In this document: positions 34,128-45,130 of the stretch, piece after piece
Numbering within the stretch: the stretch's first letter is position 1
How the letters are laid out: each line of letters opens with the position of its first letter
Source: Turnera subulata
Lineage: Eukaryota; Streptophyta; Magnoliopsida; Malpighiales; Passifloraceae
Assembly (NCBI GenBank): GCA_028386065.3
Contig: JAKUCV010000983.1
Location: forward strand, 46,619-110,618
Reading direction: 5' to 3'
Length of the DNA: 64,000 bases
Position numbers and translations under genes: made by a program
The notes under the pieces: model-generated
Seen by the model: only the letters and a program-made list of their open reading frames with translations
Databases searched by the model: none
What the model was told of the DNA's origin: nothing

Positions 34128-34400
34128 ATGCCTTCTCCAACTACTATCTTTTTCGTTGAGGGTGCCTCCCTTGGAAGGAGGAATCGGTTAACTTACAGCT
34201 TGGTGAACGAGCGGCCAGAGGAATTACTGAATGAACTCAGTAGAATTCCTCGTTTGGTTTTCGTGGACGAACTCTATTCGTCTAGGTTCTTTGTCACTCC
34301 TATGGAAGAGACATTCTTCCTCCAGGATCAAAGCAACCTAAGGACTTCTTTACATGGCTCGCCTAATTCCGTCATGTTTTTCAATTCTGAAAAACTTTAG
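34128..34400 (+). CDS. Unknown 90-aa ORF (MPSPTT...), intact copy
   Basis: An open frame of 90 codons from 34128 to the TAG at 34398. It is the intact version of the frame broken at 28182 in the left copy. The product is mixed hydrophobic/basic with no domain I recognise. A frame with an endonuclease-like domain follows about 60 bp downstream (34461), so the two may once have been one gene or two exons. I cannot show splicing. Confidence 0.4.
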   Translation: MPSPTTIFFVEGASLGRRNRLTYSLVNERPEELLNELSRIPRLVFVDELYSSRFFVTPMEETFFLQDQSNLRTSLHGSPNSVMFFNSEKL

Positions 34401-34460
34401 GAATTCTGACTAGAGCCTATTTGTCATTTCCTTAGCCAAGGTAGTTACTACCAAATTCCT

Positions 34461-34791
34461 ATGATTGCTCGGTGTGTTCCCCGAGTGATTAGGTTACCAA
34501 ATTCTTGGCCAAGGGTTCGTCTACTAGTTTGGAACTGCAGAGGAATTGCTAGGCATTACAATAATTCGTGCATACCTTGAGGGATCTGAAGAACCAGTAC
34601 AAGCCCAACATGGTACTGTTAACAGAGACCTTGTGGCAACCTGAAGATGAGCATGGTGTCATTCCACTTCGCTTCCCTTCGGCAAGTCGGTTCGAACTTC
34701 CGCCATATACAACATGGGCGGTATGTGGTTCACATGGAGCGAGACTATCAGGGTCAACATTACTAATGACTCGAATAGTTTTAGAGTCAAC
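34461..34791 (+). pseudogene. Endonuclease/exonuclease-like N-terminal fragment, frameshifted
   Basis: Starting at 34461 the frame reads MIARCVPRVIRLP...LLVWNC, then loses frame near 34560 and resumes in another (YKPNMVLLTETLWQPEDEH), with a further shift near 34712. The left copy (28369-28703) is open throughout. The domain resembles the start of the EEP nuclease fold and ends at the LTR/hAT border, so catalytic residues of the second half are absent. Confidence 0.6.
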
Positions 34792-34799
34792 GTTGTACC

Positions 34800-35994
34800 T
34801 AGGGGTGAGCAAATCTACCGTACCGATTGGCCCGACCCGATACCGATGGTTATCGGCTCGGCATCGATCGGCAGATTGGCTCAAGAAAAACTTGCGGCTC
34901 GGTATGATACCGCGCCGAGAAACAGCGGGAGTGAATCGGTATTTATGGGTCAGTATGTCGGTATGCCGACACCGACCCGACATATAAATACTTTAAAGTC
35001 CTCAAATCCCTATTCTCACCTTCTTTCTCGTTCTCTCTCTCTCTCTCTACTTCTTTCCCATTCTTTTCCACAGCCTCCTCTCCTTCACAACCAACCACTA
35101 TATTTACCTCCTCCAATACAAAACAAAACCCCACCATGCCGCCGTTGCCTCCTCCCCATGGAACAAAACCACCACTTCCTCCTTCAGAGCAAGACACAAC
35201 GCAGCCATAGAGAGGGGAACGACGTGGGTTTCTTACTGAGCCATCTCCCTCTCCTGCACTTGCCTCTCTTCTTTTCATCTATCTTGCTTTCATCATTTGT
35301 ATTTTGTATTTTTTTCTTCAGATCTGAATGGGAATCTATGTTATATTTACAGATTTAATTTTGGACTTGTTTTGTTTGTTAAAGCATTTTTAACAGGGCC
35401 ATCTCCCTCCCCTCCACTTCAATTTCATCCCGTTTTTGTTAGGATTTATCTTTTTTTATATATATTTATTTTATTTAGTAACTAAGGTTGTGGTTTGGAA
35501 ATTTTATTCTTAATTTCCAAATTTACGAGTTAGTGAATCTGATTTCTAGAATTGCGGTAGGCTGTGTGATCTCCTTTGCTTCGTTAAAAAGAAAATAAAA
35601 AAATTATTGATTCTGGAATTGCATTTTGGTTGGGTGTTGATTTTATATTGTCAATCAGTCACCAAATAATTAATTTAAAAGAACTGGATGTTGTTCAAAC
35701 AGGTTGGTTGCTTTTGGATGAAAGGGATCTGGAAGAGCAGAATTAATTTTTTTGATTTTTTGCATTGAATTTGCGTTTAAAACAGATCTTTGTCTTTTTC
35801 TTTAATGTGTTTGTTTAATCAGTTTGGTATTGTCGGTATGCCGACCGAACTGAGTCGTTATTAGTCGGTACGACTCAATTTTTGGCTCGGTATGAGCCGA
35901 TCGGTAGGAGGTCGGCATGAGGGTACCTTTGATACCGTCGGTATGGCCCAAAAATCGGTACGGCATACCGACCCGTACCGATTGCTCACCCTTA
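34800..35994. mobile_element. Non-autonomous hAT transposon, 1195 bp
   Basis: Terminal inverted repeats TAGGGGTGAGCAA (left) and TTGCTCACCCTTA (right) are typical of hAT. An exact 8-bp target duplication GTTGTACC lies at 34792-34799 and 35995-36002. The left copy of the locus has the uninterrupted site at about 28702-28709. Subterminal regions are rich in CGGTA/TACCG repeats in both orientations, possible transposase binding sites. The interior is non-coding. Confidence 0.92.
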
Positions 35995-35996
35995 GT

Positions 35997-38900
35997 TGTA
36001 CCCACCAGATAATATCAATAATAAAAATACATATGTTTAAGTATGCGTGTGAGATTAATTACCTTTATGTGAATGTCCTGCGGCAGGCTGGCGTCCCTCG
36101 ATTGGATCCATAATGCATTAATGATATGTATATGCATGTAAAATGTTAATCATGTGGAGCGAGTTATGCACAGTAAACAAGCACAACGAACACCCAATGA
36201 CCTACCGCCCGCTCCGGTACCGAAATGAAATGCCCCGACTTCCATTTACCCAACACACAAAATTACTGGATAAAAGTGCCGTCACATGGCACAAGCAATA
36301 TGTAAGATAGTAAATCGGCCCATTGACCTTATGTCTCAAATTATAGCATCACGAATAACACAGAAATAGCGATGTGACTCCACAACTCCACACTTGACCG
36401 GGACATACCACGTGACCTCCCGATATTAAACTTCAAATTAATTTAACCATTTTTTTTCCATTAGAACCCCCTGTTACGAACCAGATGTTGGCCGTGCCGC
36501 GGTAAAAAGAACAACACAGGGCCGTTACGGGTCCAAGGCCGTTACGGGCCAAATCAATCACAGGGTCATTACGAACCCAAACTACCGCCTGGCCGTACCA
36601 AAATCCAATCGTGACAAGTGGTGTTGCCGCAACTCATTTTATTTTTCTCTCTGACTCTCTCACAACCGAATCAAGACTGAGCCAAGACTAAAGGACATCT
36701 ATACTGAATCAGTTTTACTTCCACTAGCTCTACCGCGGTGTAAGCTAAGTAGCTACCTGGTTATCAACGTATTTCGGGTGCCAGATCAAAAGAGAACCCA
36801 AGGATAGACATCCCAAAATAGAATCATGGGATAGACATCCCAAAATAGAGTCACAGGATAGACATCCCAAAATAGAACGCAGGGATAGACATCCCAAAAT
36901 AGAATCACGGGATAGACATCCCAAGCATAGACATGCTTATCACAAGCAACCCGATCATGGTCACCAAAAAATAGTCTCTAACCATCCGGTTGTACCTCAA
37001 CTCACCACGGGACACTTTAGTCATCATCATTCCAACAAAACTCCAATTTTATAAATCACAATTCGTTTAACCTGGACTAACCCTCTGTTAATAGCCCAAC
37101 AATAAACCATAACAGTAACCATAAGGCTCTAATAACCCATCAATTCAAAATATTACTATTTCAGTATATATTATTATTTCAGTATACCTTTTCAAGTTAT
37201 TAATCCTAGACCACAACTAACAGACCTACCCTCTGCTAACAGTCTATCATCATCAACAAGTCGAGACTTTTAGGTAATTCACAGAGCTCAATCGCATGAT
37301 CCAAACTATCAATAATAATCACAGAAGTCATATCCAATCAGCAGTTCAATCATCAGAAAGACCATATCAATATTCATAACATAATCCAACAATTCAAAAT
37401 CACAGCATGTACCTCAGTAGGAAATTCAACAGCAAAACATACCAAGACAAATATCACAATACGGACATAATATCAAATAGTTCAAATAATAGCTTGAGCA
37501 TCACAGGCAGCATGGAACTGATATATTATTAAGCCTCGATATCCCTATATTTATAACAACGATAATCACTTACAATGCACAAACAAAGATGATCATGCAT
37601 GATGCCGGTTTAGTAATTATTAGACAACTTTTTTAATACCGTATCCATTTTTATTATTCCCATAATTTTATTTAATATAAAGTCAGCCTTTCCAATTAGT
37701 TAGATATTAACTGGTTATATGTTCCAACCGATATACTAATCATACTTAAATTAAAACTGCAACCGAGTGTCCAAGCCGATATCCCGACCCTTTAGTCGCC
37801 ATGATAATAAAATATATAAATCTGGGCCTTTTATTAATATTAGCCCAAGTAGGACATAAATTAAATAAAACCTAAAAATAAATACAATGGGCCTTCTTAA
37901 TAGCCCACTCGGAAAATTAATTTAAAAGGATATAATAAATAACCTTAAGCAAAGTATAATATAAAATCATAAGTTAACACTTTAATTAAATGTCCGTTTA
38001 ATTAACGTCGTTATAAAAATTCGGGTCCATTAATGGTCATGAATAGTCTTGGAGGGTCCGATAATTACCCAAAAGTCAATGTCCGGGTTCACTGGAAAAT
38101 ACCCGAGACATCGCCGAAAAATTTCCGCGACACCAGAATCTCGCCGGGTTCCGGCAATCACTGTTCACAGCAGCCAAATTACTCCTCGGCTACTGTTCAT
38201 CAGTGAACGGTACACCAACTCCGCACCACCACGCCAACAGGCAGACCACCAACACCATTACCATAATTGCAGTTACTTTTCGGTGGCCGGAATACCACCA
38301 AACCACCAAGTCCAGCACCTAAAACACTACCACCCACGACCACAATAACATCAACAGCGGCATCATCGTCTGCCACTACCACAAATTCCACAGACACACA
38401 ATTTAATCCAAGCTTAATTGGTCTCAGACCGTTTGATTAATTGAAACCCAATTAACAATAAACCCAGAGAAATCAAAAGAAATGGAAGCGAAGAGAAGAA
38501 AGAGGAGGCACGGCCGGAGACTTACCCAGTCTTGGCTTCGCCGGCGGCACTTCAAGGGAGGAGGAATCGAGAGATAGGGAGACGGAAGAGGAATCGGCGT
38601 CACGGTTACCCACGCGACGACGACTCGAGTTGCAGAGGAGAGGAGGGATCGCCGGCGCGATTAAGAGGAGCAGGGCGACGGCGACAGTTACTGGATGTGG
38701 GTACGAAGACAGAGTAGGAGGGGAGAACAGGGCGATGGCGTCACAGAGTAGGGGAGGAGATGAGGTGTGGGTATGGCGAAGAGGGTGATTGGGTGAGGAG
38801 AAAAAGCAGCGACGGACGGAGAATGAGCCGAGGTGAGATCGAGCTCCACTCCTCGGTGGTGCCGAGCAGAGGCAGAGAGGAGAGAAGGGTGCGTCGGTGA

Positions 38901-39587
38901 GCGGCCGAGGGAGAGGGAGGAGAGGCAAAGGCAGAGGCGAGAGGGGAAGTTGGTGGTGTCTGCAGCGACGGGAAGATTTAAAAGAGTGAGGAGAGGAAGA
39001 AGACAAGGGGGAAAAGAAAATATCTGGAGAAGATGAGTAATGGGGAAAAGGAAGGATTCGGGAAAGAAAAGTGAAAAGGAAGGAAAGGAAAATATTCAGG
39101 AGAGTAAAGGAGAAGAAGAAGAAAAAGAAAAGAAAATGGGAAGAAAAGAAAACTGTGGGGAAAAAGAAAAATAAATAGGATAATATGAAGAAGGAAAAGA
39201 AAAAAAGAAATGAAAGAAAAAGCTAAAAAAGACAAATGAGGCTGGCCCGGGAGAGAGAAAAATCACGGCTCGAGTGTCTGTAAAATTATTGGTCCGAAAG
39301 TAGACCAAAATATCCTTCGGTCTGACTCTTGATCCATTATTGTCACAGGGGCATTTTCGTCTTTTCGAAATTCGTCCCGGTTCCAAAAATACAACTTAGG
39401 CTCGGAAAATCTAATTAATTCTTCTGAGCATTGTGCAAGTCCTGGAATTAAAAATCGAGGCTCGGTAACCGTATAAAATTTTTGGTAATCCGGAATAACT
39501 CTTGTTTAATAGCGGCAAAACTTTACTATCCACCGTATATGTCGAAACGACTCGGTAAAATTATGAAAATTTACCTGGATTGTTACA
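35997..39587 (-). mobile_element. Right LTR (3591 bp) of the same gypsy-type element
   Basis: On the minus strand it starts TGTAACAATCCAGG (39587) and ends GGTGGGTACA (35997), the same family and orientation as 28704-32596. Compared with that copy it lacks about 400 bp: the junction at about 36338 lies between two CTCAAA repeats of the longer copy. It has three extra minisatellite units. As the element reads on the minus strand this would be the 5' LTR, with CTTTA (39588-39592) as the flank. No canonical tRNA primer site is visible beyond its inner end. Confidence 0.75.
36801..36925. repeat. 27-bp minisatellite, five units, in the right LTR
   Basis: Units start at 36801, 36828, 36855, 36882 and 36909, each with the core RGGATAGACATCCC. 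The left LTR has about two units at the same place. Confidence 0.9.
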
Positions 39588-39631
39588 CTTTATTTTACTT
39601 GTTTTATTATTCAAAAAATTTAATATTTTAT

Positions 39632-39820
39632 ATTTTTAGAATTTAGGGTTTAAGATTTTAGAGTCTTAGGATTTTAGGGTTTAGAATTTTAAGGTTTTTG
39701 GGTTCAGGATTTTAGGGTCTTAGGATTTTAGCATTTAGTGTTTTAAGATTTTAGGATTTAGGATTTTAAGGTTTAAGATTTTAGGATTTGGAAGGATTGT
39801 AGGGTTTAATGTTTTAGAAT
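39632..39820 (+). repeat. Degenerate telomere-like repeats (TTTAGGG-related)
   Basis: About 190 bp are made of variants of TTTAGGG, TTTAGGATT and TTTAAGATT repeated 20 or more times. The plant telomere unit TTTAGGG appears several times. It is an interstitial, decayed telomere-like or simple-sequence tract directly outside the right gypsy LTR. Confidence 0.75.
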
Positions 39821-39941
39821 TAAAATTTTTAAAAGGTGGTCAAAGGATAAAATTGTTTTAAAAACAATTATCCATGATCTAGTGTTTTGTGCTCAATAAA
39901 TGGATGTAGTATGAATATAGTAAAAATATATTGTTTTTGAA

Positions 39942-40181
39942 CCAATATGGGTTGGTCCAAGTGATAAGCGACTTGGCTCTGTTGCTTAAGCGAGGTCTTG
40001 GGTTCGGATCATAGTGTATGAAGAAAATCCCCATTGAGAAACTCACCTACCTTAATTATATGCACAGTCCAAGTTGAATCCAGATCAGTCGGGACAAAGC
40101 TCCGGATATCTGATGAGAATGAAAAAAGAATATTATTTTTAAGGGACGGATGCAAATCCGGATGAAAAACCAAAAAAAAAT
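39942..40181 (+). mobile_element. tRNA-derived SINE with target duplication
   Basis: It shares head and body blocks with the SINE at 18062-18232, including GCTTAAGCGAGGTCT, a B box GGTTCGGATC at 40001-40010 and AAGAAAATCCCCATTG. The 13-bp target duplication TATTGTTTTTGAA lies at 39929-39941 and 40182-40194. The 3' end is A-rich. Confidence 0.82.
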
Positions 40182-40194
40182 TATTGTTTTTGAA

Positions 40195-40796
40195 AGGGTA
40201 CGTGCAAATTAAATGAACTTTATCTGATGCTCATGGGTACACATTAGCGCTCACTAGCAAAACCCATATATAAAAAAACCCCATGTGTAAAGGGAGGCGA
40301 TATTTGCAATCCATTAATTTAGAACTACACTCCATTTTTTTTTTCCAAAAAAATAACTAAACTATCCTCATGTTATTCCTTTTCATACTTCTTTTCTTTG
40401 CTGCAATAACTTTTCATTTACTACTCATTTGTTTTATTTTTATTAAATTATATTTTAATTAATTTTTTACCTATAGATTAGACCATATCATACTTATTTT
40501 CATTAATAAACTTATACATATTAATTTAAAAATAACGAGCTTTAAAATTATTTTCTTTTGAATTATTATAATAGCTAGTTTGTGTTTTATTTACTTCAAA
40601 TTGTTTTTATATTAAATAAATTTGTTAAAGATATATTATTTGTAAGTATATCACTTATAAGTTGTTGTCCTGACAAAAAGAGCTATAAAGTATTGTACAA
40701 AAATTTATTTCGTATAATAAAAGACGGCATCACTTGTTATAACTTTAATACTTCGTAAAATAAAATATTTTTTCCTGTTTCAAATTTTATTATATA
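40195..40796. other. AT-rich intergenic DNA, nothing recognised
   Basis: Very AT-rich, with no open frame or repeat ends that I can support. Confidence 0.5.
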
Positions 40797-40812
40797 AACA
40801 ATCAAAGATGTC

Positions 40813-41010
40813 ACCAATTAGCTTTGGTTGCAGTGGTAAAGCGTGTTGCATTCCTCTTAAATTCGAAGGTCCAGGTTTCGAGTCCTGGTGGAAGCGGGTG
40901 TATGGAAATTGTGCTATTGGTAGTGGTCTCACCTCACAAGCGTGATGCGTCGAGCCACGGGGAGAGATTAGTCCGGTAGTCGACTGGGATACTCTTCTAG
41001 CATAAAAAAA
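40813..41010 (+). mobile_element. tRNA-derived SINE of a second family, with target duplication
   Basis: An A-box-like GGTTGCAGTGG and a B box GGTTTCGAGTCC (about 40874-40885) form the tRNA-like head. The body ends in a short A tract. The 16-bp target duplication AACAATCAAAGATGTC lies at 40797-40812 and 41011-41026. The head differs from the other two SINEs. Confidence 0.88.
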
Positions 41011-41043
41011 AACAATCAAAGATGTCTTACAATAATACCTATT

Positions 41044-42548
41044 TGTTGGTCCATATCCTTTTTGGTTAATACATGCTGAAGGCATTTTAATTAGTTTTTG
41101 ATGCTGGAATTATTTTTCTAAAATAAAACGGGTTGGGCTGCCTATTTATTATTAAGGCCCATTTTCAAATGATTATTTTGTGTGTTACACAATCTATTGG
41201 GTTTTTACTTTTAATTTCGGCCCAGACACTGTTACTAAATATTGAGCCCATGTCTATGTCCCTACCTCTCATGAAACACTGCGTTTCATTTAAACACAGC
41301 TGACTACGTTTGAGTCATGCATATGAACGTTGGCACATGGGTGGAGTACTCTTGGTTCATTTGTTTTACATGACTCCTCTTCCATCTTTTTCTCATCTTC
41401 TTCCTTATCCTTTATTTTTTGTCTTTCCTACTTTTCCAAAAAAGTGACCAGCAAAACAGAGTGAACGTTACAATTTGAACGTTGTCCTATTTGTAATGCA
41501 TAGCAAGTCAAGATATCAACTTCCTAATCCTTTTGGAAGATTGGATGCATATGTGGAGATTTTTGATTGGGCACCAAAATAAAAACCCACCAAGAAAGGA
41601 GTAAGGAGCCGTTACCTTGTCCATTTGTGAAGGGAGCTGTGTTTTAGAAGGTTGAAGAATCAAGTAGAAGACAACTTGGGAGCCAGGTCCTTGAAGAAGA
41701 GATGCAGGGAAAATTTTGTAGGTGTGCTCACACCATAATTTTTCTGGAAATCAAGATTTGGCCTTTTTTGATTTTTTCACCGTTAGACATATCAACTCAA
41801 CAAGTATAAAAAGGCCTCTCCCTCATCAAAACAAACCATGGCAAGCCATTATAACATTATTTGACATCCTCTTTGAAGCTTGCTTAAGTGCTTACACCAC
41901 TGAGAGATTAAAGCTTGCTTATTGAAATCATTGTTGGGGTTTTAAATTCCTTCTTCTTGAGCTATACACCTTTGGGATATCTTTGGGCTTAAATTATATT
42001 AACAAAAAATGTGTCACTCTTTGGGTTGTTTGAAAATTACACCTTGAGTAGGATTGGAGAAATTTTACTTAAGGAAAATAGTTTTGAAGCTTGAGCCTTT
42101 GAAAAGCTTTGGGTATAGGTTAGAGAGTGAGCCTTGGAAAACTCTTGGATAGGTTTGGGTTTAGCTTTTGTAAAAGCCTAGGTTAGAGAGTGAGCCTTGG
42201 GAAAACTCTTGTAAAGGTTTGAGCTTGATCCTTTGAAAAAGCTTGGTTGTAAAGGTTGGACTGCACCTTGGAAGAAGTCATTTAGTGGATTTTGGAAATC
42301 TCAAGGGGGAGCCTTGAGTAGTGGATGTACTCATAGGATTTAAGGGGAACCACTCTAAATTCTTGTGTTGATTCTTGTGTGCTTGCCTCTCTCAATTTTC
42401 GTCCATCTTCTTTTACTTATCCAGATTTTGGTTTCTGCTCATATACAAAATCTGTCTAGTTTGGTGCGAAAATTTTGGTTTGAGTTGAAGTACAAAATTT
42501 CTATTAGAGGCTAATTCAGCCCCCACTTCTTAGCCTTTTGGGCGTACA
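41044..42548 (+). mobile_element. Copia family X, LTR 1 (1505 bp)
   Basis: It begins TGTTGGTCCATATCC and ends TTTTGGGCGTACA. A primer binding site TGGTAGCGGAGC follows at 42551-42562. It matches LTR 2 (54778-56302) over its whole length and LTR 3 (59953-60304) over the part that remains. It is the leftmost LTR of a tandem array. Confidence 0.92.
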
Positions 42549-42606
42549 ATTGGTAGCGGAGCTTAGGTCTCTTTGCATTAGGATTAATCTCCTAGAGTAA
42601 AGATCA

Positions 42607-44879
42607 TGGCTTTTGAGGGTTGTAACATCCATAAAGCTCCTTACTTTGATGATGTGAATTTTGATTATTGGAAAGTAAGGATGCAAATTTTTATAGAGAG
42701 TCAAAGCTTAGAACCTTGGGAGATTGTTGAAAGTGGTTAGAAGAGGCCATCAAAGCCTTTGAGTGATTGGAATGAAAGTGAGAAATACAACAGTGCTCTT
42801 GATGCTTTGGCTAAAAATAGCTTGCTAAGTGGTTTAAGTATGGTGGAAGTAGAGAGAGTTAGAACTTGCAAATCCGCTCATGACATTTAGATGCTTTTGT
42901 GCACTACTCATGACAGAACCATTCAAGTTAGGAAGAAATGGGATGATCTTGATGCAAGCTCAAGTGGATCCGAAATTGAAGAACAAGCAAGTATATGTCT
43001 TATGGCTCTTGAAGATGATGAGGTAATGAATTCTTCTAATGACTTTACATTTGAATGATTCTCTTAAATCTCAAATTGTTTATTTGAAGAGTACTTTAGA
43101 GAAGTTTGCTAATGGTACAAATGGTCTTAGTCTTCTCTTAGGACAACAAAGAAACCCATTGCAAAAAGAGGGATTAGGTGCATCTATTGTGTCATATGAT
43201 GTTAAACCTTTTGTGCTTGATGTTAAGTCATATGATCATAATGCTTCTCCATCTTCTCATCATGCTACATCATTTGAACATGCTAAGTCAAATACTCATA
43301 ATGCTAGATTCCATGTTCATGATGTAAGTAACTGGGCATGCAAACTTGACAATCAAATGCAGCGGAAAAACCCAGAAACCATGGAGGATCCAAGTGAAAG
43401 TAACTAAACCGAATAACAATTTTTGAGTACCTAAATCGGTTGAGATCTTTCACTCAACTGTTGTGCCAAATCAGCTAGAGCTGGAAAGAATTCCCGCCCC
43501 TCTACGGTATCCACACGAACCGTCAATCTCTGGTCGGAAAACATCTCATGATCTCCAACCCGAGCACTCCCGAACCGTTGTGCTAGCTACGGATTTCCGG
43601 GAGCTATGTGGTGTTTCTTTCTTTCTCAAAGAATGGGTGTATAATCTGAATTGTGTGTGTTGATAATCTGATCATCAAGCCCTATTTATACACACAATTA
43701 ATGCATAGATTAATGAGACAATGGCCAACATCATCATGCATTAACCATCATGATTATACTTTAAGTCTAATCATGTCTCCACTATGTCTTAATGCTCCAC
43801 TAAGCATTAATGGATGCTCCACTAAGCATTAATGGGATTACACATCATATGGCATTAATTTTGGTTCAATAATTCTGATAATTAGTGAACCAAATCAGCC
43901 CAAAACGACCTGGTCCAACCATGGTCCACCCACTTGGTCGAACCACAGTCCAACCATGGTTCAACCACCTGCTCGAATCAACAGTTCTAAGTGTGTGACC
44001 CTGTAGGCACTTGTAAAGTTTGGCAATAATTGTAAAATCTCATTTTACAATTATAAACAATGAGCAGTGTCTAGCAACACATCATTGCTACCCAAACGAC
44101 AAGATCAGTACTGATTCAATATGCCTCGAAAGCATGTCATCGTCCTTTCGTCACATTATCAAGATTAAACACGAGACTTGGAATAAGTCAATCTCGTATA
44201 TGTTTAATCTAAGTTTCTTGATCCCCGAGTTAACTGTGTAAAACGGATACTAATGATATCACCATATCACATAATCCGAGCATGGCCATGCATTTACAGT
44301 TCAAGTCTATCAAGAGGCCCAACTGATAATATACTCGTTATATGGGTTGGACGAATTCCATCTTGATAATATACTCGTTATATGGGTTGGACGAATTTCA
44401 TTGTAGACCACAAGCATATGGAAGATCTCCTTCATCAAAAAAAAAAAAAAATGGAAGATCCCATTATGCTAGACCCTCATGATAAGAGATCATATGCTTA
44501 TAATGCTAGAACATATGCTCATGGTACAAGACCACATGTTCACTATGCTAGATCATGTGCTCACAATGCAAGGTCATATAGTCACAATTCTAGAGCACAA
44601 GCATATAGAGCTAGATCATTTCATAACCATGGTAAGGCATATACCTATGGTGGTAGACAACAATCTTACAATGCAAGAGTTCTTGGTTATGATAATTTTG
44701 TTAGCTGTGAACAATCTTATACTCCTTCTATCACATGTCATTTTTGTGGAATATATGGCCATGGAACTCGTACTCATCTGTTTAGACAAAAGAATTGCCT
44801 TATCAAGTATGTTTGGATACCAAAAGGTACCATGATTAACCCCATTGGACCCAAGATAAAATGGGTACAAAAAACTTGA
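42607..44879 (+). pseudogene. Copia X gag, copy 1 (interrupted, with deletion)
   Basis: The frame opens at ATG 42607 (MAFEGCNIHKAPYFD...NFDYWKVRMQIF), the start of the DUF4219/UBN2 copia gag. Two in-frame stops replace Trp codons, near 42738 and 42888. About 190 bp are missing near 43055 compared with copy 2 (56816-57000). A fragment of another copia LTR sits at 43323-44400. The 3' part (44401-44879) has the histidine-rich heptad repeats, then a zinc-knuckle-like CHFCGIYGHG and the WIPKGT...IGPKIKWV segment that precedes protease in SIRE-like elements. No protease, integrase or RT follows. Gag would form the particle; this copy is dead. Confidence 0.85.
43323..44400 (-). mobile_element. Truncated LTR fragment of copia family Y
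   Basis: On the minus strand this matches the 3' two-thirds of the LTR at 60305-61831, ending with the LTR terminus GGTTACTTACA at 43323. The first roughly 460 bp of the LTR are missing. At the broken edge a 37-bp segment is duplicated in tandem (44324-44360 and 44364-44400). The host gag lost about 22 bp at the junction compared with copy 2. Confidence 0.8.
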
Positions 44880-45130
44880 TTCTTCTTTGTAGGAAAGCAA
44901 GGATGAGTGGTGCTTGAATATTGAAAATGCTCATCCTTTGGTTTGAACCATTTTGTATCCTTTCTAGTATCCTATTGTGTCTACTTTTTATGCTCATTTA
45001 GTTAATTTGTGCATCTTGCATTTTAAACATGAGCAATGATGGTGATTAAAGGGGGAAAGAGTTTTGAGCATCATCTCTTCATATTGGTTGGAAGAGAACT
45101 TGGAGTTTATTGAGGCTTCTTTTGATCAAG
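44880..45130 (+). mobile_element. Copia X internal region 3' of gag, copy 1
   Basis: Non-coding and collinear with about 57763-58020 of copy 2. It includes an AAAGGGGGAAAGAG purine tract near 45049. It ends at the target duplication TAGAT (45131-45135) of the nested gypsy element. Confidence 0.8.
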
